A DNA stretch of 46,895 nucleotides from Pseudanabaena sp. PCC 6802. Lineage in GTDB: Bacteria; Cyanobacteriota; Cyanobacteriia; Pseudanabaenales; Pseudanabaenaceae. The notes under the pieces were generated by a model, which was not told where the DNA came from, ran no database searches, and saw only the letters and a program-made list of their open reading frames with translations. Shown here one piece after another: positions 25,289 through 34,336 of the stretch (positions are counted from its first letter, which is position 1; every line of letters starts with the position of its first letter). The stretch is taken from assembly GCF_000332175.1 (NCBI RefSeq), contig NZ_KB235912.1:1-46895 (forward strand), written 5' to 3'. A program made the position numbers and the translations under genes.

Positions 25289-25708
25289 ATCGCCTGGCGC
25301 TTTTACGTTAATATTTTCAAACCGAGCAAAATGCTTGCGATCGAAGGTGTATGCCGCATCGATCCGTTGCTGTGCGATCCAGGCAGCATTGTAGGCATCG
25401 ATAAAATCTACATTCTTGGCAGCGTAGTTGGTGGCTGCCTCAATTAACAGATCGGATTCAGCAACCTCCAGTCCTGGTGTATTCAGGATTGCCAGAATGC
25501 GATCGCGGATTTGTTCGCGCGACAACTTATAGAAGGAAGCCAATGTCCAGACAATTTCTGCAATTACCAGAGTAGTTGTCACTAAGATGATTTCTCCGGC
25601 TGCTGCTCGTTGCAGTAGTGCTTCCACCAGATCGGCTTGTACGGCAATGTCATTGGTCAGATAGCGCAAAAAAAGATTCGTATCGACAAAAGCTCGTTCA
25701 ATTGTCAT
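25283..25708 (-). CDS. vapC: PIN-domain toxin (VapC-like)
   Basis: A 141-residue PIN RNase from ATG 25706-25708; an upstream start at 25762 gives 159. The acidic active-site set is visible: Asp in FVDTNLFLRY, Glu in VIAEIVWTL, Asp in DFIDAYNAA and Asp in YTFDRKHFA. It overlaps the antitoxin by 11 bases. Known: VapC cleaves tRNA or rRNA. It sits between the parA upstream repeats and the antitoxin, in a plasmid-stability block. Confidence 0.88.
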   Translation of the reverse strand: MTIERAFVDTNLFLRYLTNDIAVQADLVEALLQRAAAGEIILVTTTLVIAEIVWTLASFYKLSREQIRDRILAILNTPGLEVAESDLLIEAATNYAAKNVDFIDAYNAAWIAQQRIDAAYTFDRKHFARFENINVKAPGDL

Positions 25709-25949
25709 TGCTTTCTGTTCGGTAAGCGCGATTATCCAGCACCTGCTGGCGAATGGTTTCAAAGTCTTGCGGCTCAGAAACAGGAATACTGCCGCGAAAA
25801 TCTGACAGGGTAGCTTTAAGCGGTTGTAAGACTATTTCATTACCTCTACGCACAAAGGCAAGGCGATCGCCTACTTTTAGATCTAAATCCTGACGAATTG
25901 TGCGAGGAATAGCAATTTGTCCGCGTCGTCCAACTTTACTGACATTCAT
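25698..25949 (-). CDS. vapB: AbrB-type antitoxin (VapB-like)
   Basis: An 83-residue protein from MNVSKVGRRGQIAIPRTIRQ, an AbrB/SpoVT swapped-hairpin domain; a longer start at 25994 is possible. The acidic C-terminal tail is likely the toxin-binding part. It overlaps the start of the PIN toxin. Normally represses its own operon. Confidence 0.85.
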   Translation of the reverse strand: MNVSKVGRRGQIAIPRTIRQDLDLKVGDRLAFVRRGNEIVLQPLKATLSDFRGSIPVSEPQDFETIRQQVLDNRAYRTESNDN

Positions 25950-26225
25950 GAGCAGAAACTCAAAATGACTGACAAAATTAATTTTAACAGACATTTTGGA
26001 GTTCTATCGCGTGAAATACAGATAAGACCATATTATCTGTATTAAAACGCAGCCATCTCAAAAGTATCTCGACCTTCATTGCCGCAGCGATCGCCAGACG
26101 ACAATTGCTAACCCAATCGCAGTTATGACATCAAAACAGACTCATAATAATATTAAATTGATGTTATGAAGATGTCACAAAGTATGCGGCGGAGCGATCG
26201 CTATGATTGTCGCAGGCAGGAGACT

Positions 26226-26461
26226 TCAGACCTTGATGCCTCGCGATCGCAAAAATTCTCTTGCTTTAGCTACAATGCGAGGACGTTCTTCTGGTGGTGG
26301 CAAAACAACTTTTTCAGGTTTATAGGGCGAATAAACAGTATCTTTGCGCATTTCCAACCATTTCTCGTACTCTGCTCTTAGAGAACCATCTTCATCGCGC
26401 TTGATGCAAGTCTGGGCATAAATCAGGGGATTGCGTGCATTTTGGGCTTTATCAGAAGAAT
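26226..26461 (-). pseudogene. C-terminal fragment of an unidentified protein cut by the IS605 element
   Basis: A minus-strand frame open from the left edge of the IS605 element reads ARNPLIYAQTCIKRDEDGSL, then EMRKDTVYSPYKPEK and AREFLRSRGIKV, stop at 26226-26228. There is no start codon, so the 5' part is missing. The TCIKRDE core also occurs in the fragment at 6553-6711. Function unknown. Confidence 0.6.
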
Positions 26462-26481
26462 GGGTCTAAAACCCCGTCCTT

Positions 26482-26883
26482 CTAGGACGGCTTTTCTTGT
26501 TCGCGAATGTACTGCTTCAGCACTTCAATCGGTGCGCCGCCAACAGAGCTAACAAAGTAGCTAGGACTCCAGAGAGCATCTTTCCCGTAAGGTTTTGGGT
26601 GTCCAGCTTGACCATATCGACGGCTAGACACTCCTTTTAGAGCGTTGACCATCTGAGAGATTGAAAGCTTAGGCGGATACTCAATCAGCGCGTGAATATG
26701 GTCAGACTCTCCATTGAATTCGAGAATTTGAAAATCCATCTTTTTAGCGACTTCCTTGAACGATTTTTCAATTAGTTCAAGACTTTCAGCAGTGAATACA
26801 GCCCTACGGTATTTTGTAACGCAGACCAAATGTATTTTAAGGCTAGAAATACTGTGTCTTTCTTTGCGTAATTGGCTTGTCAT
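26482..26883 (-). CDS. tnpA: TnpA, IS200-type Y1 HUH transposase
   Basis: A 133-residue single-strand transposase. The HUH motif is HIHALIEYPP (about residues 62-71) and the catalytic Tyr is in KQYIREQ near residue 125. Known: it cuts and pastes single-stranded DNA at subterminal hairpins during replication. Full length and apparently intact, so it could mobilise the mini-element too. Confidence 0.95.
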   Translation of the reverse strand: MTSQLRKERHSISSLKIHLVCVTKYRRAVFTAESLELIEKSFKEVAKKMDFQILEFNGESDHIHALIEYPPKLSISQMVNALKGVSSRRYGQAGHPKPYGKDALWSPSYFVSSVGGAPIEVLKQYIREQEKPS

Positions 26884-26934
26884 TTCTTGCAGACCAAGTT
26901 AGAATACATTTGCAGACCAATTTTAGCACAAGCA

Positions 26935-28119
26935 ATGAAAGCAAGATACTCATACCGTTTCTACCCAACTGACCAACAGCGACAGAGTTTAGCTCAGTTG
27001 TTTGGTTGTGTGCGGGTCGTTTGGAATGATGCCTTGGCAATTTGCAAGCAGTCTGAAGCGCTTCCAGGGTATAACCAGCTTTCTGCAATGTTGACCCAAG
27101 CCAAGAAGACTGAAGCTAGAGAATGGTTAGGTTCTGTTTCGTCGGTTCCGTTGCAGCAAGCACTAAGGCAGTTAGACGTTGCCTACAAGAACTTTTTCAA
27201 CTCCAGAAATGGAAAAAGAAAAGGTAAAAAGATGGGTTCTCCTACCTTCAAAAAGAAATCGAATCAGCAGTCTGCAACTTTTGCAAGCACAGCTTTTAAG
27301 GTTTTTGATGGAATTGTTTATCTGGCTAAGATTGGAGGCTTAAAGCCGATTTGGTCTAGAGAGCTTCCTGCCGCACCGTCATCTGTCACGGCGATCAAGG
27401 ATGCAGCTAACCGCTATTTTCTGAGCTTTGTGGTAGAAGTTGAACCTGTTCAAGTCGATGCTGAAAACCAAAGTATCGGGATTGATTTGGGAATTAAAAC
27501 TTTTGCTGTGATGTCTGATGGGTCTAAGGTTGAGAGTCCTAGCTACTCAAAGCAAGATCGTAAAATTCGCAAGCTTCAGAAGCAGTTGGCACGGCAGCAA
27601 AAAGGCTCAAATCGCAGGCGCAAAACTCGTCTCCAAATTGCCAAACTGCACAATCAAATTGCGGACACTCGCAAGGATTTCTTGCACAAATTGTCTACCA
27701 AAATCGTGAGTGAAAACCAAGCTATCGTTTTAGAAGACTTGAATGTGTCGGGAATGGTAAAGAATCGCAAGCTGGCTAGATCGATCAGTTTGCAAGGTTG
27801 GAGAGAGTTTAGAATGCTGTGTGAGGCTAAATCTGAGAAGTTTGGTCGAGAGTTTCACGTCATTAATCGATGGGAACCCACTAGCCAAGTTTGCTCAGAT
27901 TGCGGTTTCAAGTGGGGCAAACTCGATCTAAAAATTCGGACGGTTCAATGCTTGAATTGCAACGCTGAGCACGACCGAGACGAGAACGCAGCCAAGAATA
28001 TAAACCAAGTCGGGACAGGGCATTGCCACGACTCTAAACGGATGCAGAGACAGAGTAAGACTACCTCGGTAGCGTCAGTCAGTGAAGCGTCAAGAATCAC
28101 CGCTCCTTTAGGACGGTGA
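26935..28119 (+). CDS. tnpB: TnpB, RNA-guided nuclease of the IS605 element
   Basis: A 394-residue TnpB from ATG 26935; an upstream start in the tnpA overlap is less likely. The N-terminus YRFYPTDQQRQSLAQLFGCV is typical. The RuvC-like acids are in GIDLGIKTFAV and LEDLNVSGM and in the final DRDENAAKNI. The zinc finger CSDCGFKWGK/CLNCNAEH is complete. Known: TnpB uses an omega RNA from the tnpB 3' end and right end to cut DNA. All key residues are present, so it is probably active. Confidence 0.95.
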   Translation: MKARYSYRFYPTDQQRQSLAQLFGCVRVVWNDALAICKQSEALPGYNQLSAMLTQAKKTEAREWLGSVSSVPLQQALRQLDVAYKNFFNSRNGKRKGKKMGSPTFKKKSNQQSATFASTAFKVFDGIVYLAKIGGLKPIWSRELPAAPSSVTAIKDAANRYFLSFVVEVEPVQVDAENQSIGIDLGIKTFAVMSDGSKVESPSYSKQDRKIRKLQKQLARQQKGSNRRRKTRLQIAKLHNQIADTRKDFLHKLSTKIVSENQAIVLEDLNVSGMVKNRKLARSISLQGWREFRMLCEAKSEKFGREFHVINRWEPTSQVCSDCGFKWGKLDLKIRTVQCLNCNAEHDRDENAAKNINQVGTGHCHDSKRMQRQSKTTSVASVSEASRITAPLGR

Positions 28120-28128
28120 GTATGTCAA
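28020..28128 (+). ncRNA. Predicted omega-RNA region at the tnpB 3' end
   Basis: In IS605 elements the guide RNA scaffold overlaps the tnpB 3' end and stops at the right end, so that the guide is the flanking DNA. Here the region contains the hairpin CACCGCTCCTTTAGGACGGTG. The same region is the part kept in the mini-element at 10928-11097. Existence is inferred from the family. Confidence 0.5.
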
Positions 28129-28249
28129 CTTTTACTGAATGCGATCGCCCTAACAATTAAAGAGTCCAAAGAAATCCGAGTCCAGGAGTTAATCCTGAAT
28201 TAACCGCTCAAAGTGCGAACTTATTTCTCCCTAGCATGTGTCCAAGCTC

Positions 28250-30235
28250 TCAAGCGCTGCATGCAACTGACAAGCGCTGCATGCGATTGAGAATGCGATG
28301 GGCTAGATCTGCACCTACGACGGGCTTGCATAAATAGTCGTCGGCACCGACGGTAAAGGCGCGATTCTGGGTCTGACGATCGCTCAGTCCGCTCAGAAAT
28401 AGAATGGGTAACTTTTGCCAGCGCGGGTCGCTGCGTACCACCTGGCAGAGTTCAAAGCCATCAATTTCAGGCATGTTGACATCCAGCACCAGGACATCGG
28501 GCATGACGGCTTGCAGGATCGTCCAGAACTCCTGTGGATATTCCAGAGTCGTCACTTTTAACCCCCAGGGGGCGAGCGAGGTCGGCAAAATCCGCAACCA
28601 GTCGCGATCGTCATCGACAATCATCACCTTCAGTTCTGGATCGTTGCGACCGTGGCTCTGACTCAGTAGGTGCCTGACGGCATCGATCGCCTGCTCTGGC
28701 GAGGTGAACGGTTCTAGAAAAACCGTGCCGCCCCGACGCACTACTTCCAAACGAACGGTCAATTCGTTGCGATCGCCGATGACCAGGATCGGCAGGTCAG
28801 GGTAAGACAGCGCCAGTGTTTGCAACCAATTCATCGGCTCTAAATCGCGAGCGCGCTCGGAGGTAATCTGCCACAAAATGGCTCTGGGTAGTCGATCGCT
28901 CTTACCGGGAAAGGACTTAGAATCCAGCCATGCTTGGGCAATTTCTCGAGTTGGTGCGATCGCAGTACGCAGTCCACTACTGAGCGCTGCCCGTTCTAAA
29001 GCTTGTGCAAATTGCGAATCCCCAGAAATTACCAACAGCAGTGGTAAGTTATGTAAATCTTGCGAGCGATCGAACGATATAACAGGCAAGTCCTGTGAAG
29101 TTAACGGGAAATTTTCAATTGAGATAGTATTTTGAATTTCCTGTTGCAAATCGAGCACGAGAGTTTTCAACAGCGGTATATTTTGAAATCCCAAATTAAG
29201 AGAGCCATCTAGTAAACTCTCTAATTGCCGCGCCAGTTGCATACCCTGGTTGAGTCCAAATGTACCTAGAGTGCCTGCTAATTTGTGCGCTGTCTGGTTT
29301 GCCTGCGTCTGCAATTGCTCTGTCAGAGTACCCGACTGTAATGCTTGCACTACTTGAGAAAATACGACCAACTGCTCCAAACTCTGAGGCTTGCTAGCAA
29401 CCCAGGTCTCGTTCAGGAAGGCCAAATATGCTGCTTGCTGTTCTATTGCCCGGTCAGTTTTCTCTGTAATGCTTTGCCCTAGTCCTAAAGTGCTCTCTAA
29501 CCGCGCAGTCGGCTTCTCAAGCGGCATATTACGGTAGCGTACCTCTACAGCATCGCGATCCGGAGCCTTCAGGTAATAGCCTCTACCGTGGATGGTGGCA
29601 ATAAAATCGGCAGGCGCACCCGCCTCCATAAGCTTATGACGCAGGCGGCGGATATGCGATCGCACCGTTGACTCGGCTGGAAAATCCTCAGACGACCACA
29701 GGCGATCGAGGATTTCTTCGGTACTAAACACGTGCTGGCTGTCAGACAGCAAAATTTCTAACAAGCGATATTCTTTGGTTGTAAGCGTGATGTGCTTGCT
29801 GTTATAACTAACATCACAGGTGCTGGGATTGAGCAGTAAGTCGCCCCAAGACATTAAAGGAAAAGGAGTACCGCTGCTGCGGCGCAACAGAGCGCGGATG
29901 CGGGCGCTCAATTCTGCCACATCAAACGGCTTGACCACATAATCATCGGCACCAGCATCCAGGCCCTGCACTTTTGCAGTACTTGTATTTTGGGTTGTAA
30001 GTAAAACGATCGGTGTAGTGTAGCCCTCACTACGCAAGCGCTGACACAAACTAATACCATCTAACTTAGGCAACTGGATATCTAGCAAGATGAGGTCGTA
30101 CTCAAAGGTTGAGCCATAGTTCCAGCCCGCTTCGCCATCTTTGACCACATCGACGATGCAATTATGACGGGTGGTCAGGCTCTTAGTCAGAACCGTAATT
30201 AATGCTTCGTCATCTTCTACAAGCAGTATTTTCAT
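28250..30235 (-). CDS. rcaC: RcaC, chromatic acclimation response regulator
   Basis: A 661-residue four-part regulator. Receiver 1 has Asp52 (LILLDIQLPKLDG) and Lys102. The OmpR/PhoB winged helix is at about 125-223 (HITLTTKEYRLLEILLSD, then STVRSHIRRLRHKL, HGRGYYL). An HPt domain has His317 (QTAHKLAGTLGTFGL). A degenerate receiver-like region (about 395-530) precedes a final receiver with Asp585 (VLVLDVNMPEIDG). Known: Fremyella RcaC has the same order and length (about 651) and binds L boxes to raise phycocyanin and lower phycoerythrin transcription in red light. Monocistronic. A relic of its 3' end lies at 6464-6552. Confidence 0.95.
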   Translation of the reverse strand: MKILLVEDDEALITVLTKSLTTRHNCIVDVVKDGEAGWNYGSTFEYDLILLDIQLPKLDGISLCQRLRSEGYTTPIVLLTTQNTSTAKVQGLDAGADDYVVKPFDVAELSARIRALLRRSSGTPFPLMSWGDLLLNPSTCDVSYNSKHITLTTKEYRLLEILLSDSQHVFSTEEILDRLWSSEDFPAESTVRSHIRRLRHKLMEAGAPADFIATIHGRGYYLKAPDRDAVEVRYRNMPLEKPTARLESTLGLGQSITEKTDRAIEQQAAYLAFLNETWVASKPQSLEQLVVFSQVVQALQSGTLTEQLQTQANQTAHKLAGTLGTFGLNQGMQLARQLESLLDGSLNLGFQNIPLLKTLVLDLQQEIQNTISIENFPLTSQDLPVISFDRSQDLHNLPLLLVISGDSQFAQALERAALSSGLRTAIAPTREIAQAWLDSKSFPGKSDRLPRAILWQITSERARDLEPMNWLQTLALSYPDLPILVIGDRNELTVRLEVVRRGGTVFLEPFTSPEQAIDAVRHLLSQSHGRNDPELKVMIVDDDRDWLRILPTSLAPWGLKVTTLEYPQEFWTILQAVMPDVLVLDVNMPEIDGFELCQVVRSDPRWQKLPILFLSGLSDRQTQNRAFTVGADDYLCKPVVGADLAHRILNRMQRLSVACSA

Positions 30236-30426
30236 AAGTGGAGATGGGAAATTAACTTACCAACCCAGGACTTTGGTTCCAGACTTGAAAACCTACCTGT
30301 TCAGCCGCGCTCTAGCAATTTAAATAAGAAGTTACCGCTTGTAACAAGTATACTTTCTGAGTAACTTGCTAAATAGTCAGTTGTGAACCTGTTCGGATGC
30401 TTTGTACGCGCATCCGAGTAGATCTG

Positions 30427-30622
30427 TAGCACCCCTATCTGAATTGTAAAATTTCTTCGCTGACTGCTGACTGTCGATCGCTATAGCGTTTTTCAATTGA
30501 GAACAGGTTTTATTGACGGGGTGAAGGGATTCTACCCCGTCATGAGGGCGTTGCCCCCACCCCCCTACTCTTTCCGATCTGAAAACCGCTATAACTTAAA
30601 CAAATCATTTCGGATCGCCCTA
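30427..30622. repeat. MITE-like repeat interrupted by a second palindromic repeat
   Basis: The outer repeat (30427-30480 and 30594-30622) matches the 84-base repeat at 37322-37405: CCTATCTGA-TTGTAAAATTT, then CTTCGC, and at the far side AATCATTTCGGAT. Inside it lies 30481-30593, a separate palindromic unit whose ends TATAGCGTTTTTC and GAAAACCGCTATA are inverted copies. This looks like one small element inserted in another. The rest of the 500-base gap before cpcG holds the cpcG promoter region. Confidence 0.65.
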
Positions 30623-30628
30623 TGTTTT

Positions 30629-30732
30629 AAGTTATGTAATTTTTATTAGACTAAAGCGAATAATACCTCCATTGCCTACTATCATTAAAAGTATTTTGCA
30701 AGATTTCTTAAGAAAACGGAGCTTTTTTAAGC
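30629..30732 (+). promoter_or_regulatory. Conserved cpcG upstream region, copy 2
   Basis: Contains AAGTTATGTAATTTTTATTA, then GACTAAAGCGAATAAT, TTGCCTACTAT-ATTAA and AGATTTCTTAAGAAAACGGAG, in the same order and spacing as upstream of the cpcG genes at 11703 and 37960. Confidence 0.65.
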
Positions 30733-31482
30733 ATGGCCATTCCTCTTTTACAATATCCCCCCTCTAGTCAAAACCCGCGCGTTGTTGACTTTGATATTCC
30801 TGGTGACGAGCAATTCAGAGTCTTTTCCACCGACAACATCCTCTCAGACAACGACATGGGCAACCTCATCGATGCTGCCTATCGTCAGATTTTCTTCCAT
30901 GCCTTTGACTGCAATCGCGAGCGCGTGCTGGAATCGCAACTGCGCAACGGCCAAATTACCGTGCGCGACTTTGTGCGCGGCTTAATGCTGTCTAAAACTT
31001 TTATCGAAAGCTTCTACGACAAAAATAGTAACTATCGCTTTGTCGAGCACTGCATTGAAAAAGCCCTCGGTCGTCGCGTTTACAGCGAGCGCGAGAAGAT
31101 TGCCTGGTCTGCCGTAGTTATGACCAAAGGCGTGGCAGGGTTTGTGAACGAATTGCTCAATAGCGACGAATACCTCGATGCTTTTGGCTACAATGTCGTG
31201 CCTTATCAAAGAAGACGCATAACTGCCGGTCGTTCTGAAGGCGAGGTGCGCTTTAATATCAAATCTCCTCGTTACGATGCGTACCATCGCGATCTGCTCG
31301 GCTTCCCGCAAACCATTTGGCAGTCAGTGGTCGGCTCCTATGTTGCCGTTGACAGGAAACCCAAGACTGGTGACCCTGTCCAATTCCTCAAGATGGCGCG
31401 CAGCATCAAGTCTGGTGCTGGAACTCCGCCGCGCGTTTCTACTGCCAACATTAATATCGAAGCTTCTTTGCCTCGCAGATAA
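30733..31482 (+). CDS. cpcG: Rod-core linker CpcG, copy 2
   Basis: A 249-residue CpcG with [17 protein letters not shown] at the start and the PBS-linker domain at about 35-175. The C-terminal tail (about 200-249) has no CpcD domain and no membrane helix. It is closest by eye to copy 1 at 11703 (same [13 protein letters not shown] and SNYRFVEHC segments). It joins rods to the core. Several CpcG types in one strain allow distinct rod attachments. Confidence 0.95.
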   Translation: MAIPLLQYPPSSQNPRVVDFDIPGDEQFRVFSTDNILSDNDMGNLIDAAYRQIFFHAFDCNRERVLESQLRNGQITVRDFVRGLMLSKTFIESFYDKNSNYRFVEHCIEKALGRRVYSEREKIAWSAVVMTKGVAGFVNELLNSDEYLDAFGYNVVPYQRRRITAGRSEGEVRFNIKSPRYDAYHRDLLGFPQTIWQSVVGSYVAVDRKPKTGDPVQFLKMARSIKSGAGTPPRVSTANINIEASLPRR

Positions 31483-31501
31483 AGTTAGCATCCCGCAAAA
31501 G

Positions 31502-31545
31502 GCAGGTGTTCAGACGTGTAGTAGCATCTGAACACCTGCTTTGTG
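31502..31545 (+). terminator. Terminator after cpcG copy 2
   Basis: GCAGGTGTTCAGA (31502-31514) and TCTGAACACCTGC (31527-31539) form a perfect 13-base stem, followed by TTTGTGCATTTTT. It separates cpcG from the glycosyltransferase gene. Confidence 0.85.
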
Positions 31546-31563
31546 CATTTTTAAATAACGATT

Positions 31564-32541
31564 ATGCTTCCACTTATTTCTGTGGTGATTCCTGCTTATA
31601 ATGCTCAAAAAACTATTTTAGAAACTATTCATTCAGTTCTTAATCAAACTGTTTCTAATTTTGAAATAATTGTCATTAATGATGGTTCGCGAGATAATAC
31701 TTTAAGTTTGCTCTCTACAATCTCAGATCCTCGTTTAAAAGTTTTTTCGTATGAAAATGGGGGGTTATCTGTCGCTCGCAATCGAGGCATAAGCAATGCC
31801 ATTGGAGAATTCATTAGTTTTTTAGATGCTGACGATCTATGGACACAAGATAAATTGGAGTTACAAGTTGCCGCATTACAAAAAAATCCCGATGCTGGCG
31901 TAGTTTATAGCTGGACTCAGTTTATCGACGAGCATAGTAACCTACTATTTTTGCAACCTCCCGTGTACTTGGAAGGAGATGTGTATCCCCACCTTCTAGT
32001 TAGCAACTTTATTTCTAGTGGCTCAAATATCATGGTGCGTCGGCACTATATCGATTTGGTCGGTGAGTTTGACCCTGCTGTAAATGCGACTGCAGATTGG
32101 GACTATTATCTTCGCCTAGCGGCGCGATGTCATTTTGCTCTAGTACCTCAATATCAAGTTCTTTATCGCAAGTCATCTCAAGCGATGTCATCTAATATTG
32201 AGTTAATGGAAAAGAGTATCTTAACTGTCCTCAATCGCTCCTTTGCATCAGCTCCAGAGCACCTTCAATCTCTCAAAAATCTCAGCTTGGGAATCACTTA
32301 TCAGTATTTAAGCGACTTGTATTTCTTAAATAATTTAACTAGTAAAGAGGATCTCAAACAAGCCAATCAAAAACTGATACAAGCAGTCAAGATATATCCA
32401 AAAATTTTATTGCAAACAACAACGCATCGCTTATTTATAAAAATAACGATCTTAAGACTACTTCCACCTCAATACTCGCAAAAATTAATTAAGTTTATTA
32501 GCAACCTAATTTCTTTAGTTTCTAATTCTAAAACTAAATAA
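31564..32541 (+). CDS. Family 2 glycosyltransferase
   Basis: A 325-residue GT-A enzyme. ISVVIPAYNAQKTILETI at the N-terminus, the nucleotide-binding NDGSRDNT, and the metal-binding FLDADDLW (about residue 90) are all present. An acceptor-side WDYYLRLA lies near 178. The C-terminal third is low-complexity helical. Known: GT2 enzymes build polysaccharides or glycosylate proteins or lipids; the substrate is unknown. The gene is visibly richer in A and T than its neighbours and has no clear ribosome-binding site, consistent with separate acquisition. Confidence 0.88.
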   Translation: MLPLISVVIPAYNAQKTILETIHSVLNQTVSNFEIIVINDGSRDNTLSLLSTISDPRLKVFSYENGGLSVARNRGISNAIGEFISFLDADDLWTQDKLELQVAALQKNPDAGVVYSWTQFIDEHSNLLFLQPPVYLEGDVYPHLLVSNFISSGSNIMVRRHYIDLVGEFDPAVNATADWDYYLRLAARCHFALVPQYQVLYRKSSQAMSSNIELMEKSILTVLNRSFASAPEHLQSLKNLSLGITYQYLSDLYFLNNLTSKEDLKQANQKLIQAVKIYPKILLQTTTHRLFIKITILRLLPPQYSQKLIKFISNLISLVSNSKTK

Positions 32542-32622
32542 TATTTCGGTAATCCTTGTTCTGTACGATCGAGGCAAAATTTTGTCTCGCGATCGCCGCA
32601 CGGATTCAGTTTAATTTAATGT

Positions 32623-32726
32623 TATAGCCGTAGACAGATCTCTTAGGACAGGGGGTGTGGGGGCTGCGCCCCCACGCAGGGGTGGAACCCCTGCACCCCG
32701 TCCTAAGGCTATTGGCTATAGCTATA
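32623..32726. repeat. Palindromic MITE-like repeat, copy 3
   Basis: Nearly identical to the repeat at 19052-19155 in the same orientation, with TATAGC ends and the GGGGGCTGCGCCCCC stem. It ends 22 bases before the ATG of the HEAT-repeat gene at 32748, so it may carry or disturb the transcript start of that gene. Confidence 0.88.
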
Positions 32727-32747
32727 GAACGCTTGAAATTTTGCTCA

Positions 32748-33406
32748 TGGAACTGCATCAAATCGAAACCGACCTGCAACAACAGGATTTTCAATATCGC
32801 CTCAAAGCGATCGCGGCACTCAAAGATTATCCGTCCGAGGTAGCTATACCACTGCTGAGCCAGCATACCCAGGATCCAGAATTTCTGGTACGCACTTTTG
32901 TGGCAAGGGAATTGGGCAATCATCGCACGCAGGAATCTTTTGCGGCCTTGCTACAGATCGTGAAATTGGATAGTACGCCCAACGTGAGGGCGGAAGCAGC
33001 TAACTCGATTTCCATGTTTGGCAAAATCTCTGCGTCGCATTTAGTGCAGATATTTACCACTGACGATCACTGGCTGGTGCGGCGCAGTATTATGACGGCA
33101 CTTATGGATTTGGAGTGCCACGCCGAGTTGTTTGAGATCTGCATGCTGGCTTTAATTGGAGAAGACGAGCCATTGCGAGAAGCTGCTGTCAATGCCCTGG
33201 GGAGTCTTGCCAACTCGCCTCAACATACGGCTAGCTTATCTAAACTTTTGAGTTTTAAGGATGCTGAGTCACCGCGCCTGCGCGTACAGGCGGCCTATGC
33301 CCTTAAGCACTTTGACGAGCCTGAAGCCAAAGCTGCCATGCTGCAACTACGGCAAGACTCAGATCTCAGAGTTGTGGGAGCCGCTATGGAAGATTTACTG
33401 CCCTAG
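32748..33406 (+). CDS. HEAT-repeat PBS-lyase-like protein (NblB/CpcF superfamily), paralogue 2
   Basis: A 219-residue protein from ATG 32748; an upstream frame through the repeat is not coding. HEAT repeats run throughout (YRLKAIAALKDYPSEVAIPL, RAEAANSISMFGKI, DDHWLVRRSIMTALMDL), ending RVVGAAMEDLLP. A paralogue of the protein at 19595-20251. A role as a bilin lyase, chaperone or phycobilisome-turnover factor is possible. The 3' end overlaps the convergent pentapeptide-repeat gene by 23 bases. Confidence 0.75.
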
Positions 33407-34190
33407 CATTTTCTAAGCTCGCCCGCGTGGTGCGTCGCGTGAATGAGTTCCAGGTGTCTAATTCTTGACTGGAGTGACCTAGCAGTTGCGATCGCTGTGC
33501 TGCGGTCAGCCCCTGTACGTGGGAAAAATCTGCACCAGCAATACTTTCAAAGCGATCGAACTCAACATCAGTTAAGTCCGCTGCGCGCAGATCGGCACCT
33601 GCCAAATTTACCCCATTCAAACGAGCTTTCCGCAAGGATGCGCCTGTTAAATAAGCCCTGCGCAGATCGGCACTACTGAGCCGCACGCCCTGTAAGTTAG
33701 CTCCGGTGAGATCTGCTCCGCCCAGGTAAGCTCCAAGCAAATTGGCACCTCGTAAATCGACATAGCGCAGGTTTGCCGTATTCAGGTCGGCACCGTTGAG
33801 ATTAGCGCCAGGGCCGATCGCTCCCACCGATTTGTAAGCAAATCCTTCTGGCCAAATTGTGCGATCGTCGAAGAGCGCCCTCTGAAGTTTGGCATCTGTT
33901 AAATTGGCTCCATGCAGGTTCAGCCCGCGCAGGTCAGCTCGGTATAAGCAGGCTGACTCCAAATTAGCCCCATCCAGGTTAGCATCGCTTAAATTCGCCC
34001 CTCGCAAGTCAGCGTTTTGTAAACTTGCACGACTGCAGTTCGTATCGCTCAAATTTGCACCTATTAACTGAGCGTGGCTGAGGTTGACATTCTGCAAATC
34101 CAATTTGTGCAGGTCAAATTTATACCAATCCCGACTAAGGGCAATTCCTGATTTAAGGGCATCTAAAACTTCTGGTAATGGCTGCTTCAT
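33384..34190 (-). CDS. Pentapeptide-repeat protein
   Basis: About 268 residues from MKQPLPEVLDALKSGIALS; a start at 34355 would add 55 residues with a hydrophobic patch. Tandem A(D/N)LXX units run from about residue 30 to 225 (LRGANLSDANLDGANL style), with one break around FDDRTIWPEGFAY. They form a right-handed quadrilateral beta-helix. Function is not readable from sequence. It is divergent from the cpcBA copy at 34420, which has L-box-like sequence in the shared upstream region. Confidence 0.85.
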   Translation of the reverse strand: MKQPLPEVLDALKSGIALSRDWYKFDLHKLDLQNVNLSHAQLIGANLSDTNCSRASLQNADLRGANLSDANLDGANLESACLYRADLRGLNLHGANLTDAKLQRALFDDRTIWPEGFAYKSVGAIGPGANLNGADLNTANLRYVDLRGANLLGAYLGGADLTGANLQGVRLSSADLRRAYLTGASLRKARLNGVNLAGADLRAADLTDVEFDRFESIAGADFSHVQGLTAAQRSQLLGHSSQELDTWNSFTRRTTRASLENARAVNLP

Positions 34191-34336
34191 TGCTGGCGCG
34201 ACAGTAAGATTTTGGAGTTTGTTGAGATTTTGTTGACAATTCGTAACAAATAACGATCCAACGACATAGTATAAAAAAGTACAGTAAAGCAAAGAGTTCC
34301 GTACAGGCTTGTCTGTTACTTTGGTTGTCTTTGCGG

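Larger units (their letters stand above)
26462..28128 (+). mobile_element. IS200/IS605-family element with tnpA and tnpB
   Basis: No long inverted repeats. Instead it has subterminal hairpins: CCGTCCTTCTAGGACGG at the left (26474-26490) and CACCGCTCCTTTAGGACGGTG at the right. tnpA (minus) and tnpB (plus) are divergent. The right end closes with GTATGTCAA. The ends match the mini-element at 10928-11097. It interrupts the gene fragment at 26226-26461. Confidence 0.9.

Noticed and set aside
26166-26381. 71-codon plus-strand frame
   Set aside because: The minus strand here has a better coding frame (fragment 26226-26461). The plus frame has no known motif or start signal.
32655-32843. Plus-strand frames starting inside the repeat before the HEAT gene at 32748
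   Set aside because: The translated start is repeat sequence (similar frames arise in the copies at 19052 and 37734), so the family-matching ATG at 32748 is preferred.
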